A stretch of DNA of 64,000 nucleotides from SM1-73 sp964588305 (GCA_964588305.1 CAZPOP010000013.1:1-64000), one strand, 5' to 3'. Numbered from the stretch's first letter, positions 9,775 to 19,296 are shown. Program-made: numbers and translations. The notes: generated by a model not told the origin, from the sequence alone.

Positions 9775-11280
9775 TCACAGAATGTATCGGCTTAAATCCT
9801 CATCCTCGACTATATCCTTCAGAGTCTTCTGCACCATTTCCTTGGTGACCTTAACCTTTTTTACCTTCATATCCGGCACCCTGAACATGATCTCCTCTAA
9901 CAGCGTGGTCATCACCGTGTGCAATCTTCTGGCTCCGATGTTTTCCGTTCTCTCGTTGACTAAGTTGGCGATTCCTGCAATTTCTTCGATAGCGTCTGCG
10001 GTAAAGGAGAGGTTCAACCCTTCGGTAGCCATCAGAGCTATATATTGCTTGATCAGGGCATTTTCTGGTTCCGTCAGGATGCGCACAAAGTCCTTGGCGG
10101 TCAGGCTGTCCAACTCCACTCTTATGGGAAACCTTCCCTGCATCTCTGGAATCAAATCGGAGGGCTTGGAAGCGTGAAAGGCGCCCGCCGCGATGAATAA
10201 AACATGGTCTGTCCTGACCATTCCGTATTTGGTCATCACGTTGGTCCCTTCGACAATAGGGAGAAGATCCCTTTGCACCCCCTCCCGGGAAACATCCGGC
10301 CCGTTTTTCACCTTTTCCCCTGCGACCTTATCTATTTCATCTATGAATATGATCCCGGAGTTTTCCACCCGCTCGATGGACTCGGAGATAACCTCTTCCA
10401 TATCTATCAGTTTGCCTACCTCCTCCTGGGTCGAAATCCTCTGTGCCTCCGCCACCGTGACCTTCCTCTTTTTTGTCTTTTGGGGAAGCATACCGGAAAA
10501 CATTTCCTGGAAGTTGACCCCCAACTCCTCAATGCCCTGCGGGGAGAAAACCTCGATTATGGGGAATCTGTCATTGGGCACGCTCATCTCGATCGTCCTT
10601 TTGTCCAGCTTGCCCTGCTTCAACTGCATCCTGAGCTTTTCTCTGGTTCTTTCCCATTTCTCCTCCTGATCCTCTTGGTCGAAGCCTGAGTTTTGCGATT
10701 CTCCGAAGGAACCGGTGGATGTGTGAAGCGATAAGGCAGGCTGAGGAACCTGCTTTCGCCTTTGAGGCTTGGGAGGCAATAAGAGATCCAGTACCTTCTC
10801 CTCCGCTAAGCTCCTCGCCTTTCGCTGCACTGCCCCAGCTTTTTCCCTTTTTACCATGTTGACTGCTAAATCGGTCAACTCCCTGACCATTGACTCCACA
10901 TCTCTTCCCACGTATCCAACTTCCGTATACTTGGAGGCTTCCACCTTGATCAACGGAGCGTTGGCTAGATTGGCTAACCGACGGGCTATTTCGGTTTTTC
11001 CCACCCCTGTGGGACCGATCATGATGATGTTGTTGGGCATGATCTCCTCTTTCAGATCGCCGTCGACGTGCTGTCTTCTCCAGCGATTTCTCAAGGCGAT
11101 GGCGACCGATTTCTTGGCTTGATCCTGCCCGATTATGTACTTGTCCAGCGCCTTAACGATCTCCTTTGGGGTCAGTTCCTTCCGCCAATTCTCTTTTCTG
11201 TTTTCCGGCCCCGAGGTCTTGTTCTTGCGCTTTGTGTCATTGCTCACTTCAGTGGAGCCGGGACTCTTACCTTCAGACAT
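9775..11280 (-). CDS. hslU: HslU, ATPase subunit of the HslUV protease
   Basis: This 501-residue AAA+ protein has the HslU/ClpX-type start ELTPKEIVKALDKYIIGQDQ, Walker A GPTGVGKTEIA near residue 88, the pore motif GYVGRD, an I-domain (about 130-290), Walker B IIFIDEIDK and the C-terminal tail EDEDLSRYIL that inserts into HslV. About 35 charged N-terminal residues precede the usual start, making it longer than the roughly 445-residue norm. A strong AAAGGAG lies upstream of the ATG. It unfolds substrates for HslV, which is encoded about 400 bases upstream on the same strand. Confidence 0.96.
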   Translation of the reverse strand: MSEGKSPGSTEVSNDTKRKNKTSGPENRKENWRKELTPKEIVKALDKYIIGQDQAKKSVAIALRNRWRRQHVDGDLKEEIMPNNIIMIGPTGVGKTEIARRLANLANAPLIKVEASKYTEVGYVGRDVESMVRELTDLAVNMVKREKAGAVQRKARSLAEEKVLDLLLPPKPQRRKQVPQPALSLHTSTGSFGESQNSGFDQEDQEEKWERTREKLRMQLKQGKLDKRTIEMSVPNDRFPIIEVFSPQGIEELGVNFQEMFSGMLPQKTKKRKVTVAEAQRISTQEEVGKLIDMEEVISESIERVENSGIIFIDEIDKVAGEKVKNGPDVSREGVQRDLLPIVEGTNVMTKYGMVRTDHVLFIAAGAFHASKPSDLIPEMQGRFPIRVELDSLTAKDFVRILTEPENALIKQYIALMATEGLNLSFTADAIEEIAGIANLVNERTENIGARRLHTVMTTLLEEIMFRVPDMKVKKVKVTKEMVQKTLKDIVEDEDLSRYIL

Positions 11281-11676
11281 CTTTCAACTCCTTTGCAGTT
11301 TCACTCAATCAGAAACGTAACTCAACTCTTCCACCAATCTCCTTATACATCCAATATAATAAAAACCTACCGATTTTCAAATCATTTCAAGATTTTTCCC
11401 TGCGGGGCTGAGATGTGAGGCCGGAAGACTACCTCAGCAGCATTAAAGCTATGTTCTGGACTCCCACATGCTGTGGTATAGGATTGTAGTTGCCCAGTTT
11501 ATTGGGCTCCGTTCCGTCAACATGAGTGGCAAATCGAACAGATAGGCTCCCGCGCATGTCTCTAATGCCGCCATCGGCGAAATCCACTCAGGATGCCCCT
11601 GAAGGCTGATCCGGAAGGCACAGACCTGTAGCCCCGCCTTAGATGGCTAACGGTCAAACAAAAAACAACCGGGCAA
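11281..11676. other. hslV-hslU spacer with repeat DNA
   Basis: This gap of about 400 bases is unusually long for hslV-hslU. It contains a second copy of the TGTAGTTGCCCA element at 11485-11507 (hairpin GCCCAGT-TT-ATTGGGC), followed by GC-rich low-order repeats. I see no coding sequence, tRNA or clear terminator. hslU has its own strong ribosome binding site just upstream of 11280. Confidence 0.6.
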
Positions 11677-12204
11677 TTAAAGCCCCTCAACTATTATCTG
11701 GTCGTTGGTGTAAACACAGATTGAGGAAGCTATCTCTATGGATTTTCTTACAATGGTCTTGGCATCCAGGTTCGCGTGAGCTACCAGAGCTCTGGCCGCC
11801 GCCAACGCGTACGGTCCGCCGGAGCCTATGGCAACGATGCCGTCATCCGGCTCGATTACGTCACCATTTCCAGATATGATCAGGGCATGCTCTTTGTCCA
11901 AGACCGACAAAAGCGCTTCCAACCTCCTGAGGTACTTATCCATCCTCCAGTCTTTGGCCAATTCCACCGCGGCTCGAGGAAGGTTCCCTCTGAATTCTTC
12001 AATCTTGGCTTCAAATCGCTCAAATAGGGTAAAAGCGTCGGCGGAGGTTCCGGCGAATCCCGCTAAGATATTGTTGTTATGTAACTTGCGAAGCTTGTTG
12101 GCGTTCTGTTTGACGATGGTCTCTTCCAGGCTTACCTGTCCATCTGCACCGATGGCTACCTCACCATTGTGTCTAAGTCCGATTATGGTGGTTGATCTTG
12201 TCAT
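11677..12204 (-). CDS. hslV: HslV, peptidase subunit of the HslUV protease
   Basis: This 175-residue N-terminal nucleophile hydrolase aligns throughout with HslV/ClpQ: GADGQVSL, AGFAGTSADAFTLFERFE, AAVELAKDWR and IGSGGPYALAAARAL. The mature catalytic threonine should be Thr5, because TTIIGLR matches the processed N-terminus TTIVSVR of E. coli HslV. That implies removal of a four-residue MTRS leader. It forms the proteolytic chamber capped by HslU. The topA-xerC-hslV-hslU order matches that of Bacillus-type clusters. Confidence 0.96.
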   Translation of the reverse strand: MTRSTTIIGLRHNGEVAIGADGQVSLEETIVKQNANKLRKLHNNNILAGFAGTSADAFTLFERFEAKIEEFRGNLPRAAVELAKDWRMDKYLRRLEALLSVLDKEHALIISGNGDVIEPDDGIVAIGSGGPYALAAARALVAHANLDAKTIVRKSIEIASSICVYTNDQIIVEGL

Positions 12205-12252
12205 CCGGTTTTAAGATCTGAGGTTATATGCAAAGGTCTATCTGTTTACTGC

Positions 12253-13179
12253 TTACTGCTTTTCCGCTCTGGGATGCGCTTTTTTATAGATCTTCTTCAG
12301 TCTCTCTGTGGTCACGTGTGTATATACCTGAGTGGTGGAGAGGCTCTGATGGCCAAGAAGGTCTTTTACCGCAAGAAGATCTGCTCCCTCGTCCAGAAGA
12401 TGAGTGGCAAAGGTGTGCCTCAAGGTGTGAGGACTGGTCTTCTGGTCCTCAGAGAATCGAGTAGCATATTTCTTAACTATCCTCCCAACACTTCGAGCAG
12501 AAAGCCGTTTACCTGATCGATTCAAGAAAATCGCCTCCTCATTTGTGTCAAGCTGGCTTTTGAATGCCGATCTGCGCAAGCTCAGGTAATTCTTCACCAC
12601 CCCCAATGCCTCCCTCCCTACCGGGATAACTCTCTCTTTCCTCCCTTTGCCCAGAACCCTGACCACCTCTCCTTGAAAATCTATAGAAGACAAATCCAGA
12701 TCAACCAGTTCCGACAGCCTCATTCCGGTACTGTAAAAAAGCTCTAAGATCGCCAGATCCCTAATGCCCCAAACGCTCTCCCTTGAGGGAGCCTTAAGCA
12801 AACCTTTCATCTGAGAAATAGTCAGGAATGTGGGCAGGCTTTTCTTCCTCTTGGGGCTGGAAAGAGAAGAGGCGGGATCGGAAGGAATCTTTCCTTTTCG
12901 CAGAAGATATCTGAAAAAAGACCTCAGAACGAAAACTTTGTGAGCAATGCTGGTTTCTTTTAGTCTCTTTCTTTTCAGGAAAACCAAGTAGTCCCTTAGA
13001 ATTGACCGGTCGATCCGGCGAAGGGGATTCTGCTGCAATTTCCTTTCCCTTAAGAAATCGCCGAAGTCAGACAGGTCCCTTCCGTACGAGATGACTGTAT
13101 TCTCTGAAAAATTCCTTTCCGCTTGAATATGCTGGATGAAACCTCTTACCTCTTTTTCAATATCTTTCATCAGAACCAT
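12253..13179 (-). CDS. xerC: Tyrosine recombinase XerC/XerD family
   Basis: This is a site-specific recombinase of about 308 residues with an N-terminal SAM-like DNA-binding domain (about 1-95) and a catalytic domain. The domain carries the family residues Arg (STGMRLSEL), HxxR (HTLRHTFATHLL), His (LGHQSLSTTQ) and the nucleophile Tyr in VYTHV. Xer proteins resolve chromosome dimers at dif. The frame extends to a TTG at 13221, but the ATG at 13179 (MVLMKDIEK) fits the family N-terminus better. Its position in a topA-xerC-hslV-hslU cluster supports a housekeeping XerC rather than a phage integrase. Confidence 0.92.
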   Translation of the reverse strand: MVLMKDIEKEVRGFIQHIQAERNFSENTVISYGRDLSDFGDFLRERKLQQNPLRRIDRSILRDYLVFLKRKRLKETSIAHKVFVLRSFFRYLLRKGKIPSDPASSLSSPKRKKSLPTFLTISQMKGLLKAPSRESVWGIRDLAILELFYSTGMRLSELVDLDLSSIDFQGEVVRVLGKGRKERVIPVGREALGVVKNYLSLRRSAFKSQLDTNEEAIFLNRSGKRLSARSVGRIVKKYATRFSEDQKTSPHTLRHTFATHLLDEGADLLAVKDLLGHQSLSTTQVYTHVTTERLKKIYKKAHPRAEKQ

Positions 13180-13249
13180 TAAATGCTGCCTGCGGATTGC
13201 CTCAGGGATATGACTGATCAAACGGACGTAATGCCCTTTATCTGCTTGG

Positions 13250-15514
13250 TCAGTCGGCAGCTTTGACAGACTTCTCCGGCAAACCCTCTACCGACTCGGT
13301 CTTTTCGTATCCGCATTTGGCGCATTTCAAGTATTCGCCTTTGGATTTGTTTGCTTTTTGCACCAGGAATCTGGCGCCGCAGTTCGGACAGGTCTCCTTT
13401 ACCGGCCTATCCCAGCTGGCGAATTTGCATTTAGGGTAATTGGAACAGCCAAAAAATATCCTCCCTCTCTTGGTCCTTCTTTCAATGATGAAACCATCAC
13501 ATCCCTCTTCGGGGCAATTCACCCCGATGGAAAAAGGTCGGGTGAACTTGCATTCCGGATATCTTGAGCAGGACAAAAATCGCCCGTATCGGCTGGTTTT
13601 GACCATCATGGGGGCACCGCAGGTATCACACTTCTGGTCGGAGACAAGCTCTTCATTCTCATCGGGCTCCAAGGATTTGGTGTTCTTACATTCCGGATAT
13701 GCTGAACAAGCCAAAAATCTTCCATTCTTTCCCCACCTGACAATCATGGGGCTTCCGCATTTTTCACAGATCTCGTCGGTGGATTGCTGCGTCATGCGCT
13801 TAATCTTGCCTTCGTCATTCTCTACCTTGTCCAGATTTGATTTGAATGGGGAATAGAAGTCGTGCAGCACCTTCACCCAGTTCTCCTCTCCTTCCTCGAT
13901 CTTGTCCAACTCCTCTTCCATATTGGCGGTGAAACCCACCTCGACTATATCCGTGAAGTTCTTAACTAAAATCTCATTGACCGTCTTTCCCAATTCCGTG
14001 GGAAAAAGCCTCTTCTTCTCCGACTCCACGTATTTCCTCTGTTTTATGGTGGTGACGATCTGAGCATAGGTGGAAGGACGACCTACCCCGTTCTCCTCCA
14101 GTTCCTTGATCAGGCTGGCCTCGGTGAACCTGGGGGGAGGTTTGGTGAAATGCTGCTTGGGAACAAGCTCCAAAAGACTCAAAGCCTGCCTTTCCTTCAA
14201 AGCCGGTAGCGTAAACTCCTCTTCCTTTTCCGAGTTCTCTTCTTTCACGTCCTTATATATTTTCAAAAATCCGTCAAAGGAAAGCTCCGAACTTGAAGCC
14301 CTGAACAGATACTTTCCCGCCTCGATCTCCACCGCAACGGAGTCAAATACCGCCTCGGCCATCTGCGAGGCGGTGAACCTGTTCCAGATGAGTTGATACA
14401 GCTTGAATTGATCCTTGGTCAGAAATTGCTTTAACTGGTCTGCGGTATAATCGACGTAAGTGGGACGTATAGCCTCGTGAGCTTCTTGAGCGGCCTTTTT
14501 GGCTTTATACTCCCTTGGCTTCGAAGGAAGATATTCTGAGCCAAACTTCTCCTCGATAAAATCTCTTGCGCCCTTTTTTGCGATCTGGGCAATCCGGGGA
14601 GAGTCAGTTCGCATATAGGTGATCAGACCCACGCTCCCCTTTTCCCCCAGATCTACGCCTTCGTAAAGCTGCTGGGCGACTCTCATGGTCTTTTGTGAAG
14701 AGAAATACAGTCTTCGAGCCGCATCCTGCTGGAGGGTGCTGGTGATATAAGGGGGATAGGGAAAGCGCTTTCGCTTCTCCTGGGTGATCTTGGTCACCAA
14801 AAATTTCTTATGCCTGATGTCTGCGATTATCTTCTCAGCATTTCCCCCTTCAGCAATTTCAAAAGCCTTTCCATCGATCTTGACCAGTTTAGCAGGGAAG
14901 GACTCCTTTCCCTCCGTTTCCAAAATGGCGGTGATGCTCCAGTATTCCTTGGGAAGGAAATCCTCGATTTGTTTTTCCCTTTCGCAGATCATCCGCAAAG
15001 CTACCGACTGTACTCTGCCGGCGCTTAATCCTCTGTATACGGTCTTCCACAGGATGGGAGAAATCTTGTATCCCACCAAGCGGTCCAGAATTCTGCGGGC
15101 TTGCTGGGCGTTCACCTTGTTCATGTCGATTTTACCTGCTTCCTTTATCCCGGCCAGTACCGCCTGCTTGGTGATCTCGTTGAACGATACTCGATAGATT
15201 TGGGGATTTACCTTCTCTATCTCTGTGGCTATATGCCAGGCAATGGCTTCGCCTTCCCGATCCGGATCCGGCGCAAGATATACCGCTTTAGCCTTACCGG
15301 CTTTGGTCTTCAGCTGGTCCAGAACCTTTTTCTTGCCTTTGATAATCTCGTAGCGGGGTGCGAAATCATCTTCTATTTTCACGCCCAGGTTTTTCTCCGG
15401 AAGATCCTTTACGTGCCCTACAGAAGCCTCCACCAGGTAGTTTTTTCCTAAGAACTTCTTCAGAGCCCTAGTCTTTGCAGGTGATTCTACGATTACCAAA
15501 TCTTTCTCTTCCAA
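13250..15514 (-). CDS. topA: DNA topoisomerase I (type IA)
   Basis: This 754-residue enzyme starts with a TOPRIM domain (VIVESPAKTRALKKFLG, then APDPDREGEAIAWH), followed by the type IA core. The active-site tyrosine is in GLITYMRTDS near residue 300. The C-terminus has four zinc-ribbon modules (CEKCGSP, CDTCGAP, CPEEGCDGF, CPNCGARF) from about residue 590 onward. It relaxes negative supercoils. The start codon is TTG, chosen because AAAGGAG lies six bases upstream and the family begins with this segment. Confidence 0.97.
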   Translation of the reverse strand: MEEKDLVIVESPAKTRALKKFLGKNYLVEASVGHVKDLPEKNLGVKIEDDFAPRYEIIKGKKKVLDQLKTKAGKAKAVYLAPDPDREGEAIAWHIATEIEKVNPQIYRVSFNEITKQAVLAGIKEAGKIDMNKVNAQQARRILDRLVGYKISPILWKTVYRGLSAGRVQSVALRMICEREKQIEDFLPKEYWSITAILETEGKESFPAKLVKIDGKAFEIAEGGNAEKIIADIRHKKFLVTKITQEKRKRFPYPPYITSTLQQDAARRLYFSSQKTMRVAQQLYEGVDLGEKGSVGLITYMRTDSPRIAQIAKKGARDFIEEKFGSEYLPSKPREYKAKKAAQEAHEAIRPTYVDYTADQLKQFLTKDQFKLYQLIWNRFTASQMAEAVFDSVAVEIEAGKYLFRASSSELSFDGFLKIYKDVKEENSEKEEEFTLPALKERQALSLLELVPKQHFTKPPPRFTEASLIKELEENGVGRPSTYAQIVTTIKQRKYVESEKKRLFPTELGKTVNEILVKNFTDIVEVGFTANMEEELDKIEEGEENWVKVLHDFYSPFKSNLDKVENDEGKIKRMTQQSTDEICEKCGSPMIVRWGKNGRFLACSAYPECKNTKSLEPDENEELVSDQKCDTCGAPMMVKTSRYGRFLSCSRYPECKFTRPFSIGVNCPEEGCDGFIIERRTKRGRIFFGCSNYPKCKFASWDRPVKETCPNCGARFLVQKANKSKGEYLKCAKCGYEKTESVEGLPEKSVKAAD

Positions 15515-15550
15515 ATGTTCTCCTTTCCGGAGAGTTTAATGTCAGGATGG

Positions 15551-15814
15551 CTAAACTTTACTTAAATCGGATCTAGGCTTCGCCTCCGGTCTCTCGAAGT
15601 CGATTCTCCCTTCCAACACGTCACTTAGTGCTTCATTGGTGACTTTCTCCTCTTTCTCCTCGCTCTCCTCTTCCTTTTCGCCCCTCTGCGCGGCCTCGGA
15701 CTGAGCTTTCATCCTCTGCATATTTATCCTTCGGGCTTGCTTGGATACCAACAAGACGGCTTCATATCTATTCCTACAAATCTTCTCTAGTCTTTCGGTA
15801 ATGTCCAATTCCAT
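15551..15814 (-). CDS. rpoZ: RNA polymerase omega subunit
   Basis: This 87-residue protein begins with a typical omega segment (RLEKICRNRYEAVLLVSKQA, ARRIN) and ends in a charged, Glu-rich tail with EALSDVLEGRIDF. Omega aids RNA polymerase assembly. The gene follows gmk on the same strand, the usual gmk-rpoZ order. A perfect AAAAGGAGG lies upstream of the ATG. Confidence 0.93.
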   Translation of the reverse strand: MELDITERLEKICRNRYEAVLLVSKQARRINMQRMKAQSEAAQRGEKEEESEEKEEKVTNEALSDVLEGRIDFERPEAKPRSDLSKV

Positions 15815-15998
15815 CAGTTCCTCCTTTTAAGACCTTCCCCCATTCAAGGGATAAATCCAAAGAACCTTTCATTACCCTGCAGTGAAATATCTAAACGTTG
15901 TCTTTTCGCCAAATCTTTGCGCAAATCAAGAAGTTTTTTTCTTGTGGCCGTTCTAATGAGTCATTCTTCACCGGAAGAACTCGCTTTCCTGAATGCTC

Positions 15999-16610
15999 TT
16001 ATGGAAAGTTCGCCTTCTTGTTCCACTTCTTGAAATCAAACCGGGAAGACTTTTGTCTTTCCGCCTCGATGATCTTCTCCACCAGTCTTGCTGTCTCCCC
16101 TAACTCGTTGTTTATCACGACATAATCATACTTCGACCAAAACTTCACTTCCTTTAATGCGGTTTTCAATCTCCTTTTCACCTCGCCTATATCGTCCGTT
16201 CCTCTCCCCACGAGCCTTCTTTTCAATTCCTTCAGGGAAGGAGGCAACAGAAAGATCAAAACGCCCTCCGGATATTTTTTCTTAATTGCCATTCCTCCCT
16301 GCACGTCCAAAACGAACAAGGCCACCTTATCGTCTCTTTCTGCTTGATCGACGAACTTCTTTAGGGTTCCATAATATTCGCCGTGCACTTTGGCCCATTC
16401 CACAAACCCTCGCCGCCTTCTTATTTGGCTGAATTGACTCTCAGGCAGAAAAAAATAATCCTTACCCTCCCTTTCATTTTTCCTTTTCTTTCTGCTGGTG
16501 GCAGAGATAGAATATAGGTACTCTTTATGCTTCTTCAGTATCTTTCGACAGATGGTGGTCTTTCCTCCTCCGGAGGGAGAAGAGATAACCACTAAGGTTG
16601 CTTTTTTCAT
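15999..16610 (-). CDS. gmk: Guanylate kinase
   Basis: This 203-residue P-loop kinase has the Walker A-like motif SSPSGGGKTTI, the GMP-binding stretch SATSRKKRKNEREGKDYFFL and the lid region GRGTDDIGEVKRRL. It phosphorylates GMP to GDP with ATP. It is encoded between the DUF370 gene and rpoZ, part of the yicC-remA-gmk-rpoZ order seen in many bacteria. Confidence 0.96.
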   Translation of the reverse strand: MKKATLVVISSPSGGGKTTICRKILKKHKEYLYSISATSRKKRKNEREGKDYFFLPESQFSQIRRRRGFVEWAKVHGEYYGTLKKFVDQAERDDKVALFVLDVQGGMAIKKKYPEGVLIFLLPPSLKELKRRLVGRGTDDIGEVKRRLKTALKEVKFWSKYDYVVINNELGETARLVEKIIEAERQKSSRFDFKKWNKKANFP

Positions 16611-16648
16611 TATTTTAGAGTTCGAAATTCAAGGTTCGAGATTCGAAA

Positions 16649-16915
16649 TTAATCTTGAATATCGACTTTTGAATCTTGAACCTTCAGCCGAAAAGCTATG
16701 GTCTCGCAGGCCAGAGCCGATAGTATCACGTGATCCGAGGAGGTCACCACCAGGCTTCTGGTTTTTCTGCCCTGGGTTGCATCCACAAGCTTTCCCTTCT
16801 TCTGCGCCTCGTCTTTCAGTCTTTTGGAAGGCTGTGACCCGAAGCCCATTACCGCTATGATCTTATCTGTCGAGACCACGCTTCCGTAACCAATGGAAAC
16901 AAATGAATAGTTCAT
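16649..16915 (-). CDS. DUF370 / RemA-like regulatory protein
   Basis: This protein of about 88 residues matches the DUF370 (RemA) family: NYSFVSIGYGSVVSTDKIIA, then RLKDEAQKKGKLVDATQGRK, TRSLVVTSSDHVILS. In Bacillus, RemA is a DNA-binding activator of matrix genes. In most phyla the role is unknown, but the gene is almost always beside gmk and yicC, as here. The frame extends to a TTG at 16930, but the ATG at 16915 matches the family start. Confidence 0.88.
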   Translation of the reverse strand: MNYSFVSIGYGSVVSTDKIIAVMGFGSQPSKRLKDEAQKKGKLVDATQGRKTRSLVVTSSDHVILSALACETIAFRLKVQDSKVDIQD

Positions 16916-16950
16916 TTGCGATTGAACCAATAAAAGAAATTCTCCGGTTC

Positions 16951-17004
16951 GTCACGGGCGCCCTCGTTCGTGACAGAAAAAGTAACGGACAAGGTCTCCG
17001 TTAC
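16951..17004. repeat. Tandem hairpin pair, GGGC(G/A)CCTCGT type, copy 1
   Basis: Two adjacent inverted repeats are present: GTCACG (16951-16956) with CGTGAC (16969-16974), and GTAACGGA (16982-16989) with TCCGTTAC (16997-17004). The first loop contains GGGCGCCCTCGTT. A related hairpin with GGCACCTCGT in its loop and GGTAACGG arms lies at 28148-28172, next to the Pycsar genes. It sits between yicC and the DUF370 gene. Confidence 0.75.
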
Positions 17005-17034
17005 CACTAGGGGGAGATCGGTGGTCGCCCTCCG

Positions 17035-17913
17035 TCATTCGATGTTCTGCACCTGCTCCCTTATTTTCTCAATCTCCTCTTTCAGAAAGATCACTTTTTG
17101 TGAAATCCGGGCGTCTGAGGCTTTCGATCCGATGGTATTGGCTTCCCGGTTCATCTCCTGCAAGAGGAAGGTCAACCTTTTCCCTACGGGTCCGCCCTCT
17201 TTTAACGCAGTGAGGAACTGCTGATTGTGACTTTTGAAGCGCACACATTCCTCGGTGACGTCACTTTTTTCCGCCATCAAAGCCACCTCCTGCTCGATCC
17301 TCTGCATATCCACCACCACGTCAGCCAAAAGCTCGGAGATTCTCGCCTTCAGTTTCTTTCTGTAATTATTCGTATTCAGAGGAGTCAATTCCTCAATTTC
17401 CGAGATGGTTTCCTCCAGGCTATCAACTCTCTGTTTCAAGTCGCTTGCCAGACGAGCCCCTTCGCTTTTTCGCATGGAGTTGAACTCCTCCAGAGCCATC
17501 AGCGTGACCTCGCGCACCACCTCCCAAGCCTTGTCTAAGTCATATTCCTCTTTTTCCACTTTGATCAAATCCGGCAAGCTCAAAAAATGCTCTACCGTGA
17601 TTTCACCCGTGAGACCGTACTTTTCCTTCAGCTGAGTCATTATGCTCTTATAGACGTCGGCTGCGTCCTCATTCAATTTTGCGTAAGACACGATGGGAAG
17701 GCTCTCCTCCCAATTCAAAGTGTAGCTGATCTTCCCTCTGGTGATGGTGGAGAGAATCGTCTCCTTCAGCTTTGATTCCAAAGAGCTGAGAAACTTAGGT
17801 AGGCGAAATTGCATCTCGCAGAAACGATTATTTACCGAGCTCATCTCCACGGAAGCTTTCACGTCTTCCCTGACCAGCTCAGCTCTGCCGTAACCTGTCA
17901 TGCTGGATACCAT
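17035..17913 (-). CDS. yicC: YicC-family endoribonuclease-like protein
   Basis: This protein of about 292 residues has the hallmark N-terminus MVSSMTGYGRAE, the conserved SSVNNRFCEMQFRLP segment and the C-terminal EMNREANTIGSKASDARIS typical of YicC/YloC. Recent work assigns the family endoribonuclease activity in RNA decay. The frame continues 12 codons further upstream, but the ATG at 17913 has GGGAG seven bases away and matches the family start. It is the first gene of yicC-DUF370-gmk-rpoZ. Confidence 0.93.
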   Translation of the reverse strand: MVSSMTGYGRAELVREDVKASVEMSSVNNRFCEMQFRLPKFLSSLESKLKETILSTITRGKISYTLNWEESLPIVSYAKLNEDAADVYKSIMTQLKEKYGLTGEITVEHFLSLPDLIKVEKEEYDLDKAWEVVREVTLMALEEFNSMRKSEGARLASDLKQRVDSLEETISEIEELTPLNTNNYRKKLKARISELLADVVVDMQRIEQEVALMAEKSDVTEECVRFKSHNQQFLTALKEGGPVGKRLTFLLQEMNREANTIGSKASDARISQKVIFLKEEIEKIREQVQNIE

Positions 17914-18088
17914 AGATACTCTCCCAAGACAAATTTTTATGATAGTCAATAAATGCCATTTGTCAATCTAAATTTTTGCCCGATTTGGCTATCTTGTTCT
18001 GAATCTTTGGCATAACCGGAATCACGATATAACCTGCCTCCGGATTTCACCGGTATTCTCGGACGCCCCGCTTCATCGCAAGGCAGGC

Positions 18089-19288
18089 TTAGTCGCATTC
18101 CTTTCGGCAGCTTTCGCATTCACCGTCGCACGGTTCGACGTGAATGACGATCTCTGACTCTCCCAGTCTCTCCTTAATATCTTCCTCCAGATGGTCACAC
18201 AACTTATGGGCATCTTCTACCTTAACGTCTTTGGGGAGGACTAAGTGTAAGTTGATCAGGGGGATGCCTTTTTTTCTTTGGAAGGTCAGCTGGTGAAACT
18301 CAATGAAGTCTTTTGCGTGCTCATTCAGAGTCTGCTTCACGATCTGCTCAGCCTGAAGATTCCCTGTTGGCTTCCCCTTCCGGGTCAAATCGATCTTCCG
18401 ATCAATGAAGCTTAACCCCTCCGTGGGTTCAGTATGGACCACTATGTCGGTTTCGGGAAGAACCGACCGTATCTTTCCTTCGACCTTGCTGGCTATCAGG
18501 TGGGCTTTTTCAAAACTGGTACTTTTGTCCAAGGAAATATTCATATCAACGAAAACCTGGGGACCCGACCTGCGGATGCGCAGACGTGAACATTCGTTAA
18601 CACCTTGCACCTCTCTCACCATCTTCTCGATTCTTTGCTTCAGGCCTTCGGGAGCCCGATCCATTAACACGTCCAGGGTTCTTTTTCCCAATCTGTAACT
18701 GATGATGATCACGAAGATCGCCACTCCCAGTGCCGCCACGGAGTCTCCTATGGGAAATCCAAGCTTGGTGAAAATCAAACCTGCGATTACCACCAAAGAA
18801 CTATAGATATCGGTGGAGAAATGAAGGGCGTCTGCCTCCAGTGCCTGGCTGTAATGCTTTTTGGCTGCTCTTGACAATACTCTGGATCGCCAGTAATCGA
18901 CGCCTATGGCAACAATCATAACCACGAAGCTATAGGACGTCACCTGAACTTCCACGGCTCGCAAAAACATGCGACCGATCGCCTCATAGATGATCCATAG
19001 GCAGGTGGCCAAAAGCAGAATGATTTCCGCCAGGGCGGATAGGCTCTCGACCTTGCCATGTCCATAATGGTGTTCTGAGTCGGCGGGCCTGCCGGATATC
19101 CTCACTGCTAAAAAGGTTATAAGTGCCGCCCCGAAGTCCAAAGCTGAATGAGCCGCTTCCGAAAGAATACCCAGACTCCCGGTAGCCAAACCCACTGCCA
19201 ACTTTATGCCCACCAGAAAAACCGCTGCCAGAACCGAAATAAAAGCTACCCTTTTTTTCTCTCTCTGCGAAGAACTATTTGCATTCAT
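18089..19288 (-). CDS. Cation diffusion facilitator (CDF) metal exporter with duplicated C-terminal domain
   Basis: This inner-membrane protein of about 399 residues has six predicted helices (about 15-210) and the CDF metal-site motifs HSALD (after SEAA) and HFSTD. HYGHGKVESL follows the second helix. CDF proteins export Zn2+, Mn2+, Fe2+ or Co2+ in exchange for protons. The C-terminus has two consecutive ZT_dimer-like cytoplasmic domains (about 215-290 and 310-385) rather than one, each ending in a VVHTEP or VIHVEP strand. A Cys-rich tail, CDGECESCRKECD, follows and could bind metal (inference). A GTG at 19294 is an alternative start. Confidence 0.9.
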   Translation of the reverse strand: MNANSSSQREKKRVAFISVLAAVFLVGIKLAVGLATGSLGILSEAAHSALDFGAALITFLAVRISGRPADSEHHYGHGKVESLSALAEIILLLATCLWIIYEAIGRMFLRAVEVQVTSYSFVVMIVAIGVDYWRSRVLSRAAKKHYSQALEADALHFSTDIYSSLVVIAGLIFTKLGFPIGDSVAALGVAIFVIIISYRLGKRTLDVLMDRAPEGLKQRIEKMVREVQGVNECSRLRIRRSGPQVFVDMNISLDKSTSFEKAHLIASKVEGKIRSVLPETDIVVHTEPTEGLSFIDRKIDLTRKGKPTGNLQAEQIVKQTLNEHAKDFIEFHQLTFQRKKGIPLINLHLVLPKDVKVEDAHKLCDHLEEDIKERLGESEIVIHVEPCDGECESCRKECD

Positions 19289-19296
19289 GTGCACTC

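Noticed and set aside
12253..13221. Tyrosine recombinase considered as the integrase of a mobile element
   Set aside because: It lies in a conserved topA-xerC-hslV-hslU cluster with no phage or attachment-site features.
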